Positions 23,777 through 29,710 of a DNA stretch of 29,710 nucleotides are shown here, in pieces; positions within the stretch are counted from its first letter, which is position 1; each line of letters opens with the position of its first letter. A program made the position numbers and the translations under genes. The notes under the pieces were generated by a model that saw only the letters and a program-made list of their open reading frames with translations, had not been told where the DNA came from and did not search any database. The stretch lies in assembly GCA_002399345.1 (NCBI GenBank), contig DHDL01000030.1, forward strand, positions 9,300 to 39,009, read 5' to 3'. Source of the DNA: Thermoanaerobacterales bacterium UBA4877 (GTDB lineage Bacteria; Bacillota; Thermoanaerobacteria; Thermoanaerobacterales; UBA4877).

Positions 23777-25117
23777 CTAGTCATCTTTCTTTTCAGCCTC
23801 ATTCTTCTTTTCAGCCGCCAGCTCCTGTTTCTCCATCACTCTAAAGAACGGTAAAAACATAAAGAAAATCAATACCATATTAATCAGAGTAATTATCAGC
23901 GCCTGCGGTTTAAATCCGCTGCCGATAAAAGATGCCAGTGGAGCGGGCATAGTCCAGACGACCATAGACACCATAGCCGGTGTAATTCCCAAAACTCCTA
24001 AAATAGCATTAAGTATAAACAACACACTAAACCCAAGTACCCACGGTACAAACATAAGCGGGTTGAGCACGATGGGCAGGCCATACATGACCGGCTCTGC
24101 AATATTAAAAATAGTACCCGGCAGTGAGAGCTTGCCTAAAACCTTGAAACGCTTAACCTTACTCATGCAGCAAAGCAACGCGACCGGGAACAAAGAACAT
24201 CTCACATAAAAATTAATCCACGGTTCGGTAAACATATAAGGAATGGCTTTATGCGCCGCAAAAGCATTGATGTTATCCGTAATCATGGTTGTCCATACCG
24301 GTTGCATAACTGAAGATACTATGTTGGAACCGTGCAGGCCGACAAACCACAGGATACGGTCAATAAAGAAACCGGCAAACTGAGCAATCGGCCCACTCCC
24401 TCCCACAACAAGGTAAGCACTCCATTTATTGAGTAAAGCCAAGAAATCAAAGTGAGCAAATCCTTGTCCAATTATGGAGCATACAACGACAACTACAGAT
24501 ACCGGGATCATGCTGGTAAAAGCCGATGCAATCATCGGCGGAACGGATTCCGGCATTTTAATTGTAATATTCTTCCCAATTAAAAAGCGGTATATCTCAA
24601 CGGCTAATATACTGATAAGTATACCACCAAAAAGGCTGGGAGAACCAAGAATATAAGCCGGCCAGTCAAAATTATCGCTGAGCTTGGTAAAATCAATAAA
24701 ACATAGAAATGATACCAATGCCAAAACAGCTGATACGACAGGGGTTACATTTTTATCCTTTCTGTGATAATAATCCCCAAGAAAATACCCGTTCAGGGTG
24801 GATGTAATAACGGCCAACAGATTCATTGTTACAAACACAACCTGCGTCAGCCATGGCCGGCAGGGCTCTATAATCACATTCAGTACCTTTACAACACCCG
24901 GAAGGTTGAGTCCGCCATCCGGCCCGAACAAACCGCTTAAATTCAAAATCAGTGTCGCTGTCGCTCCTAAAATCATATAGGGCATCAGTGTAACAAAGGT
25001 GCGCTGAAGCGCTTCCAGATATCTGGTCTGCGAAAGTCTCAGCAATGGCGGCGCAATTTTCTCTTCGATGAAAGCCGTTATGCGGTCTAAAAATCTGGAA
25101 TTATTTGTTTCGTCCAT
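23777..25117 (-). CDS. PTS lactose/cellobiose-family IIC permease
   Basis: The 446-residue membrane component that carries the sugar. About ten hydrophobic segments are seen. Family landmarks are RYLEALQRTFVTLMPYMILGA near the N-terminus, a WFVGLHGSNIVSSVMQP motif and FNIAEPVMYGLPIVLNP in the sugar-binding region; the C-terminus is a lysine- and glutamate-rich tail. The specificity class includes cellobiose, chitobiose and lactose; the operon context favours an N-acetylated disaccharide. The ATG has AAAGGAGG upstream. It is the first gene of IIC-GNAT-deacetylase-IIB-IIA-MupG. Confidence 0.93.
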   Translation of the reverse strand: MDETNNSRFLDRITAFIEEKIAPPLLRLSQTRYLEALQRTFVTLMPYMILGATATLILNLSGLFGPDGGLNLPGVVKVLNVIIEPCRPWLTQVVFVTMNLLAVITSTLNGYFLGDYYHRKDKNVTPVVSAVLALVSFLCFIDFTKLSDNFDWPAYILGSPSLFGGILISILAVEIYRFLIGKNITIKMPESVPPMIASAFTSMIPVSVVVVVCSIIGQGFAHFDFLALLNKWSAYLVVGGSGPIAQFAGFFIDRILWFVGLHGSNIVSSVMQPVWTTMITDNINAFAAHKAIPYMFTEPWINFYVRCSLFPVALLCCMSKVKRFKVLGKLSLPGTIFNIAEPVMYGLPIVLNPLMFVPWVLGFSVLFILNAILGVLGITPAMVSMVVWTMPAPLASFIGSGFKPQALIITLINMVLIFFMFLPFFRVMEKQELAAEKKNEAEKKDD

Positions 25118-25182
25118 GTTTATATCCTCCTTTGTTTTTAATATACTTTAAGTTTGGAAAAATATTGTTTTCCCTTCCTAAT

Positions 25183-25210
25183 AATATAATGTTATACACA
25201 GGAAATGCAA
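25183..25210 (-). promoter_or_regulatory. Promoter of the PTS operon
   Basis: On the minus strand TTGCAT (25205-25210) is followed after 16 bp by TATATT (25183-25188). It starts just downstream of the 25221-25259 hairpin, with a leader of about 60 bases. Confidence 0.5.
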
Positions 25211-25220
25211 GTTAAAAGAA

Positions 25221-25259
25221 CTAAAAAACTACATCCAAATATATTTATTAGATGTAGTT
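25221..25259 (-). terminator. Minus-strand stem-loop upstream of the PTS promoter
   Basis: AACTACATC (25227-25235) and GATGTAGTT (25251-25259) form a 9-bp perfect stem over a 15-base loop. On the minus strand it ends in TTTTTTAGTTCTTTT, as in a rho-independent terminator. No intact minus-strand gene precedes it, so it either ends a decayed gene or RNA starting near 25600, or is a conditional terminator for the PTS operon. Confidence 0.6.
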
Positions 25260-25600
25260 ATTATAATTTTATTCATCAAAACATTATTTTCTATCAAATC
25301 TTTAAACCAATACGCACTTTTTTGGGAACCCTCATCATGTCTTTTAAGTCCAGCGATACAAAACTATACCTGTTTTTAAAAGCATTGAGTCATTCCGTTC
25401 TCCGCCATTCGATATTAAAGATAAGTAACTTCTCTCTATGGGCTTCTCCAATGTAGGATATACCTCATCCAATCTGTCCATCCCTTATCACCTTATACCA
25501 TTCTTTAATTTATCAAGCTCAGACTGAGGATAAAAACCTCATACTCCGGGCACTCATATAAACACTATTCCCGGTTGATTTTCTTCATAGGTAGATTAGC
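25260..25600 (-). pseudogene. Gene-free stretch, possible decayed gene or RNA
   Basis: About 340 bp lies between a promoter-like region with a cre site (near 25607-25621) and the terminator at 25221-25259. On the minus strand an ATG near 25587 opens a frame that stops after seven codons; further down, several frames give protein-like fragments (such as REKLLIFNIEWRRTE and LNAFKNRYSFVSLDLKDMM) broken by stops and frame changes. I recognise no family. An old coding remnant or a small RNA would both fit. Confidence 0.3.
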
Positions 25601-25606
25601 ATAATA

Positions 25607-25621
25607 AGTAAACGTTTGCAA
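25607..25621 (-). promoter_or_regulatory. Catabolite-responsive element (cre-like) site
   Basis: TTGCAAACGTTTACT on the minus strand fits the CcpA cre consensus WTGNAANCGNWNNCW at every position. It lies about 490 bp upstream of the PTS IIC gene and 130 bp upstream of the rhomboid gene. It may control the PTS region or the gene-free stretch next to it. The match is clear; function is inferred. Confidence 0.5.
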
Positions 25622-25686
25622 TCATTTACAAATTTCTGATAGGAATGGCGTTCCATGAAGATAATATGGATGTTTGTCACAGCATT

Positions 25687-25716
25687 TTATGTATCGGCAT
25701 AACCTTATGATATAAT
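25687..25716 (+). promoter_or_regulatory. Likely promoter of the rhomboid gene
   Basis: A perfect TATAAT (25711-25716) follows a poor -35 box, TTATGT (25687-25692), with an 18-bp spacer. The leader would be about 25 bases, and the gene has GAGGTG just before its ATG. Confidence 0.45.
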
Positions 25717-25748
25717 AAACTATACTATATATTTGAAGAGGTGCGCAT

Positions 25749-26447
25749 ATGATTCCATTGAGAGATGAGCTTTACAGCAGGAGGAAACCTTACATCACCG
25801 TAACACTTATAGTTTTAAACACCTTGATATATCTCTACTCTGCACTCTCTCCCGCCGTACAGTTCAATGAGTTTATATACAGGTTTGGGCTTATACCGGC
25901 ACAGTACGGTAAGATTTTTGCCGGAAAGGCTGCTTTTTCGCTGAGTGGGCTTTATCCTTTCGTCACAAGTATGTTCCTACATGGAGGGTTAACCCATTTG
26001 ATAAGCAATATGTGGATACTGTGGCTGTTCGGTGACAATGTGGAAGACCGCATGGGGCATGGCAGGTTCCTGCTGTTCTACTTATTGAGTGGAATAATAG
26101 CGGGAATAATCCATTTTGCCTTCAATCTCATGTCTCCTTATCCCACAGTGGGCGCATCGGGAGCAATAGCCGGGGTGATGGGCGCATACTTCATGTATTA
26201 TCCCCACGCTAGGATTTTGACCCTGGTACCCCCGATATTCTTTTTACCACTGATCGTCCACATACCAGCCGTCGTATATCTGCTAATCTGGTTTTTATCC
26301 CAGCTTTATTCAGGAGCCGGCCAGGCCTTAATCGGAGGGGGAGCCGTCTCCGGAGTGGCATGGTGGGCACATGTAGGCGGCTTTTTGTTTGGGGTGTTGT
26401 TCCGGAATGTGTTTGAGGACAAAAATTATTATTGGCGGGGTTATTAG
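25749..26447 (+). CDS. Rhomboid-family intramembrane serine protease
   Basis: A 232-residue membrane protease with six or seven hydrophobic segments. The catalytic serine is Ser137 in VGASGAIAGVMG and the catalytic histidine is His208 in WWAHVGGFLFG. The family oxyanion-side motif HLISNMWILWLFGDNVED (Asn87) is also present, as are the preceding TSMFLHGG residues. Rhomboids cut transmembrane helices of client proteins within the membrane; the client is unknown. The ATG at 25749 is preceded by GAGGTG. It is convergent with the histidine kinase gene, with only three bases between the stop codons and no terminator hairpin between them. Confidence 0.94.
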   Translation: MIPLRDELYSRRKPYITVTLIVLNTLIYLYSALSPAVQFNEFIYRFGLIPAQYGKIFAGKAAFSLSGLYPFVTSMFLHGGLTHLISNMWILWLFGDNVEDRMGHGRFLLFYLLSGIIAGIIHFAFNLMSPYPTVGASGAIAGVMGAYFMYYPHARILTLVPPIFFLPLIVHIPAVVYLLIWFLSQLYSGAGQALIGGGAVSGVAWWAHVGGFLFGVLFRNVFEDKNYYWRGY

Positions 26448-26450
26448 CTT

Positions 26451-27884
26451 TTACACGTTAAATTTTTTATGGCTAAATTCAACACAGGCCCCGCCGGACG
26501 GTATATTATAAATCTTGACGTATCCGCCCAACTGTCCGGCCAGCTGCCTTGCTATATAAAGGCCGAGGCCGGAGTGTCCGCCACCGCTTGTACGGGACTG
26601 GTCACCCCGGTAAAATCTGCTTAAGGCTTTATCTAAATCTTTTTTGCTAAAACCACAGCCGGTATCACAAATTTTATAAACCGCCTCGTTCTCTTTTACT
26701 TCAAGCGAGATGTCTATCCTGCCGTCTGACGGGGTGTACTCGAGGCTGTTGGATACGATGTTATCCAGTATGCGTCCCAGCCTGCTCGCATCGACGATTA
26801 GCGAATTTTTTACATCCCCCTGTGTTTGCAATGTGATTTTTATGTTTTTCGGCTTGGCCTGGTCTTCATATTCATGCACCTTTTTTCTCAGAAACTCCCC
26901 CGGTTTAATCTCGGTAAGGATAAGCCTGGTATCCTGCCGCTCCTGGTCAGATGTATACTGCATCTGCTGCACAAGAAATGAGCTTCTCTCCGCATTCTCC
27001 TTTACCACAGCAAGATATCTATCCCTCTTTTCATCACTTATTGCATCATTATCAAGCAGCGCCTCCGAATATATCCTTATGACGGAGAGCGGCGATTTAA
27101 GGTCGTGAGCCAGCGCCTCCACCATTTCCACCCGTTCTTGTTCCATTTTCCACTGCGTAGAAAGCGACCTTGCAAGCTCATCCTTCATTTCGCGAAAAGC
27201 GCTGCATAGCCTGCCCAGTTCATTGTTTGAGTGATAATCTATATCAAAATCCAGGTCCCTTTGTTTTATTTTGCGCGAGGCCTCCGTAAGCATTGTGAGT
27301 GGTTTATTAATATTTTCTGCAAAGCTCTTAGAAAAAATATAAGTAAATCCTATAATATAGAAAAAAGGGGAAACCAATACGGTGATAGAAATAGCCTTTA
27401 TCCATCCGCCGTTTCCATTAGGATAGGTAGGCTTCAATTGATATGAAAGAGTAACGGCTCCTCTAATATTACCGTTATCATCAATAACAGGAACGGTATA
27501 TATATAATGGCCTTGTTTTCTTAATGTCTTATTGAGACTACTATATAGCTGCCTCTTACTGCTAAAGATTTTTTCTTTATTAGTGCCATAAAGCACATTG
27601 CCTTTACTGTCAAGCACCTGGTAGGGCATGCCCTCACCGCCCACGGCAGTCTTCAATCCCTTTTCACCCTCCCCTGAGAGCAGGCGGGTATTCTCCTTCC
27701 GGATACATCTTTCCACTTCGGGTATTCTGTTTTCGTAATAGTTTGCAGGATATATTCTTCTATATTCAAGGCTGTTAAACAAAATAGCGGTAAAAAAGTA
27801 GGTAGCAGCTGTGGCAAGGATGCTGATAGTGATTATCCTTATAAATGTAAGGCGAAACTGGGTTACCAGCGGGCGGTCTTCCAT
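26451..27884 (-). CDS. Sensor histidine kinase
   Basis: A 477-residue membrane sensor. Helix one is at about 14-37, an extracytoplasmic domain runs to about 160 (with a YQVLDSKGNVLYG Cache/PAS-like stretch), and helix two is at about 162-184. A HAMP domain follows, then HisKA with His260 in EALAHDLKSPLSVIR. The ATPase domain has the N box LDNIVSNSLEYTPS, G1 box ICDTGCGFSKKDL and G2 box GGGHSGLGLYIARQL. It shares 22 bp with the response regulator and presumably phosphorylates it. Neighbouring ABC-2 permeases suggest it senses an antimicrobial peptide or envelope stress. It is the last gene of the unit. Confidence 0.95.
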   Translation of the reverse strand: MEDRPLVTQFRLTFIRIITISILATAATYFFTAILFNSLEYRRIYPANYYENRIPEVERCIRKENTRLLSGEGEKGLKTAVGGEGMPYQVLDSKGNVLYGTNKEKIFSSKRQLYSSLNKTLRKQGHYIYTVPVIDDNGNIRGAVTLSYQLKPTYPNGNGGWIKAISITVLVSPFFYIIGFTYIFSKSFAENINKPLTMLTEASRKIKQRDLDFDIDYHSNNELGRLCSAFREMKDELARSLSTQWKMEQERVEMVEALAHDLKSPLSVIRIYSEALLDNDAISDEKRDRYLAVVKENAERSSFLVQQMQYTSDQERQDTRLILTEIKPGEFLRKKVHEYEDQAKPKNIKITLQTQGDVKNSLIVDASRLGRILDNIVSNSLEYTPSDGRIDISLEVKENEAVYKICDTGCGFSKKDLDKALSRFYRGDQSRTSGGGHSGLGLYIARQLAGQLGGYVKIYNIPSGGACVEFSHKKFNV

Positions 27885-28561
27885 TTGTATCCAATCCCCC
27901 AGACTGTGGTTATATAATCAGCAGAAGACTCACAGGCTGCAAACTTCGCCCTGATCTTCTTTATATGTTCTACAACCGTTGAGGAATCCCCTTCCGAATC
28001 ATATCCCCAGATATCCTCATATATCTGCTCCCGTGAAAACACCTGTCCCGCATGCAGTGCCAACAGCTCCACAATATCATACTCCCGCCTTGTAAGAGAA
28101 ATATCTTCACCACCTATGCTTACAGTCCTTCCTTTTATGTCCAAACTTAGATTTCCGAAGTACAGCCGGGTGCGTTTGTGCTGAGCATTTATATATTGTG
28201 AACGCTTTTCCCGCCGCAGGTTTGCCTCTATCCGCGCCATGAGTTCTTTAAGGCCGAAGGGTTTGACGATATAATCGTCTCCCCCCATCGACAGGCCTTT
28301 TATTTTATCAGTCTCGGACTGCTTTGCGCTCAAAAAGATAATGGGACAAATCACATCGTCCCGAATAGCGCGGCAAACTTCAAAACCATCGGTCCTGGGC
28401 ATCATGATGTCCAGTATAATGAGATCAGGCTGCTCTTTGGCAAGCTCAATTCCCTTCTTGCCGTCATATGCCGTGAATACCTTATGACCCCTCGCCTCCA
28501 GTTCATCCTTTAAAAGCATTACCAGATCCCTTTCATCATCAATTATCAGTATCCTGCTCAA
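27863..28561 (-). CDS. OmpR-family response regulator
   Basis: A 232-residue regulator with an N-terminal receiver domain (acidic pair in LIIDDERD, phospho-acceptor Asp51 in LIILDIMMPRTDGFE, conserved lysine in YIVKPFGLKEL). The C-terminal winged helix is of the OmpR/PhoB type (SLTRREYDIVELLALHAGQVFSREQIYEDIWGY, then VVEHIKKIRAKF). The start is TTG at 28561, with GGAGGTG five bases upstream. It overlaps the kinase gene and follows the permease by 31 bp, so it probably regulates the ABC transporter of the same unit. Confidence 0.95.
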   Translation of the reverse strand: MSRILIIDDERDLVMLLKDELEARGHKVFTAYDGKKGIELAKEQPDLIILDIMMPRTDGFEVCRAIRDDVICPIIFLSAKQSETDKIKGLSMGGDDYIVKPFGLKELMARIEANLRREKRSQYINAQHKRTRLYFGNLSLDIKGRTVSIGGEDISLTRREYDIVELLALHAGQVFSREQIYEDIWGYDSEGDSSTVVEHIKKIRAKFAACESSADYITTVWGIGYKWKTARW

Positions 28562-28592
28562 TATATCACCTCCATCGGGTATGAAACACTAT

Positions 28593-29372
28593 TTATTCAT
28601 AGTATCTTCTACCTTCCCAATGTTTAAACCAAATTATACCGCCTATCAAAACAGCCGCAAGGCATATGCCTGATGCCAAAAGGCCCATTGCGATCTGCCG
28701 GTTTATAAGCCCCGGCAAGATATCAGCCGGCGGCAGACTGGCACGGGCTAAAGGGACTCCGGGAAGCTCCGCCAGCCTCACCGGCCAGGCCCATGGTATA
28801 AACTGCCACACCTTGTCGCCCAGGCCTGTCGCCATCAAAGCGGCCAGCAGCAGTCCGCCAATGCTTATCCCTATGGATGCCCCCATTCCCCAGGCCCAGC
28901 TCACCCACATACAGATGGCTAATAGTGGAATGGTTGCTGTTATAGTTAGTATTGCAGACTTCAAATATATAGACCAAACAATAGAAAAACCAAGTATCAG
29001 TTTAAGTTCCGCGGCGAAAACAGTCACCGCAATTGCGGTACTGATCGTCATAAGTATAACCGAAAAAATAAACTTACCCAAATACAACTTATTCCGGCTG
29101 ACCTTGCTGCTTAAAATGCCGTCAAAACTGCCTGCAAGCTCCTCCTGATGTATTAAAAACCCGGAGAGGATGCCCGTGCCTATAGGAACAACAGAGGTCG
29201 TCCAGGCTTCAAAGAACATGCGAAAGGCCAGTAACTGTGTGTTGTCACTTACTCCTCTGGATGAAATATACCATATAATAGCTGCATCAAATAACAGTGG
29301 AATAAAAAACACAATTCCTCTTATGGCGCTGCGCTTTGTCTTAAGCCATTCCGATGATAATACCCTCATCAT
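28593..29372 (-). CDS. ABC-2 permease (MutG/EpiG-like lantibiotic-immunity type)
   Basis: A 259-residue membrane protein with six hydrophobic segments. The first (SEWLKTKRSAIRGIVFFIPLLFDAAIIWY) and the SGFLIHQEELAGSFDGILSSKVSRNKLYLGKFI segment are typical of the short ABC-2 permeases of lantibiotic immunity and antimicrobial-peptide export systems. It overlaps the preceding permease by four bases (ATGA) and is followed by a response regulator and a kinase, the usual order in such systems. The start is ATG at 29372; the next codon is also ATG. Lantibiotic immunity is inferred from family and order; no lantibiotic gene is in the window. Confidence 0.8.
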   Translation of the reverse strand: MMRVLSSEWLKTKRSAIRGIVFFIPLLFDAAIIWYISSRGVSDNTQLLAFRMFFEAWTTSVVPIGTGILSGFLIHQEELAGSFDGILSSKVSRNKLYLGKFIFSVILMTISTAIAVTVFAAELKLILGFSIVWSIYLKSAILTITATIPLLAICMWVSWAWGMGASIGISIGGLLLAALMATGLGDKVWQFIPWAWPVRLAELPGVPLARASLPPADILPGLINRQIAMGLLASGICLAAVLIGGIIWFKHWEGRRYYE

Positions 29373-29710
29373 CTTACCTCCCTCCTGCTAAACCAGTGTG
29401 CGGTCACCAATGTAATCACAATAAATGCTGCAAGCGACAAAATTAAACCTGCCAGCAGTACCGATGGGTTCCAAAGCGGGCTGGAATTCAAAAGCAGGGT
29501 ACCGTTGGGATGCACACCGATGATGGGACACATCATCCTTGTGCCCCAGCTCCATGGGTCAACAAACCAATAGTACTTCTGCGCAGCAAACACACCCGAC
29601 ATCATACCCGCAAAACCAACCGCCATACTGGAAAACATGCCCTTCCATGTGGCTGCCCACAGCTGAATGGGTATAAGCGGCAGGGATGCCACCCACAATA
29701 CAAGGCATGC
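29369..29710 (-). CDS. ABC-2 permease, partial at the window edge (MutE/EpiE-like)
   Basis: The C-terminal ~113 residues of a second ABC-2 permease; the frame is open through the right edge of the window, so the start is outside. Three hydrophobic segments are visible, and a loop contains DPWSWGTRMMCPIIGVHPNGTLL, a Pro-Trp-Ser and Pro-Asn-Gly arrangement seen in MutE/EpiE-type immunity permeases. An ATPase gene would be expected further right. The visible TTG at 29698 is not treated as a start because the frame continues beyond it. Confidence 0.75.
   Translation of the reverse strand, partial: ACLVLWVASLPLIPIQLWAATWKGMFSSMAVGFAGMMSGVFAAQKYYWFVDPWSWGTRMMCPIIGVHPNGTLLLNSSPLWNPSVLLAGLILSLAAFIVITLVTAHWFSRREVR

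Larger units (their letters stand above)
3694..28791. repeat. Dispersed over-represented 9-mer GGCCWGGCC (10 copies)
   Basis: Exact copies of GGCCAGGCC or its complement GGCCTGGCC begin at 3694, 4498, 6822, 13084, 13387, 16143, 20600, 23610, 26319 and 28783. One is intergenic, one is in a different codon phase, and the other eight read as GGC CAG GCC or GGC CTG GCC (Gly-Gln/Leu-Ala). From base composition (about 43% GC, my rough estimate) about 0.1 copy is expected in this length. The function is unknown. Confidence 0.6.

Noticed and set aside
25205..25456. An 83-codon plus-strand open frame in the gap left of the rhomboid gene
   Set aside because: It runs through the terminator-like hairpin, has no ribosome binding site and shows no recognisable motif.
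1..29710. CRISPR array, tRNA, rRNA, insertion sequence or prophage
   Set aside because: No regularly spaced repeats, cloverleaf sequences, rRNA cores, transposase motifs or terminal repeats were seen on reading both strands.

Overview
The window reads as chromosome from a moderately low-GC Firmicute, most likely a member of the Clostridia. The signs are strong AGGAGG/AGGTG-type ribosome binding sites, frequent GTG and TTG starts, sigma-A-type promoters, stem-loop plus T-run terminators, lactose/cellobiose-type PTS genes, a CarD-family regulator, a C_GCAxxG_C_C redox protein and a MutE/MutG-like ABC exporter with its two-component system. The genus cannot be fixed from sequence alone. Almost all genes are on the minus strand; only a TetR regulator, carD and a rhomboid protease are on plus. 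I saw no rRNA, tRNA, CRISPR array, transposase or phage gene.

Layout, left to right. (1) 78-2438: a minus-strand operon of a C_GCAxxG_C_C protein, a TDT/TehA-like transporter and an AraC regulator. (2) 2561-3631: prfA (release factor 1) with its own terminator. (3) 3802-8014: an ABC ATPase, FtsX-like permease and HlyD-like adaptor exporter operon, with a divergent TetR regulator at 8289-8852. (4) 8923-10530: a gamma-glutamyltransferase-family enzyme. (5) 10903-11439: carD, with a structured leader, ending at a bidirectional terminator. (6) 11546-19287: a cluster matching the poorly characterised E. coli yhf locus (yhfU, T, Z, Y, S, X, W). (7) 19662-20258: a DedA protein. (8) 20387-25117: a PTS operon with a GNAT acetyltransferase, a PIG-L deacetylase and a MupG-family glycosidase. 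(9) 25118-25748: a long gap with regulatory sites and a possible decayed gene or RNA. (10) 25749-26447: a rhomboid protease. (11) 26451-29710: a histidine kinase, response regulator and two ABC-2 permeases, cut by the window edge.

The centrepiece is the yhf-like cluster. It encodes a membrane transporter (YhfT) with a small partner (YhfU), two PLP enzymes (YhfS aminotransferase fold, YhfX alanine-racemase fold), a phosphopentomutase-like metalloenzyme (YhfW), a PRD-domain protein (YhfY) and a GntR-like regulator (YhfZ). The phosphotriesterase homologue Php of the E. coli cluster is not seen; a compact amidase-signature protein sits between yhfT and yhfZ. Two identical 25-bp sites carrying GTACAA-N11-TTGTAC lie four bases after the -10 boxes of the two main promoters (upstream of yhfU and yhfZ). 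A third, weaker copy precedes yhfY. This looks like an autoregulated YhfZ regulon controlling uptake and metabolism of an unknown compound, probably amide- or amino-containing and phosphorylated.

The PTS operon looks like a system for importing and remodelling an amino-sugar disaccharide, possibly derived from peptidoglycan. A further genome-scale signal is the nine-base word GGCCWGGCC, present ten times in 29.7 kb in coding and non-coding DNA, far more than base composition predicts.
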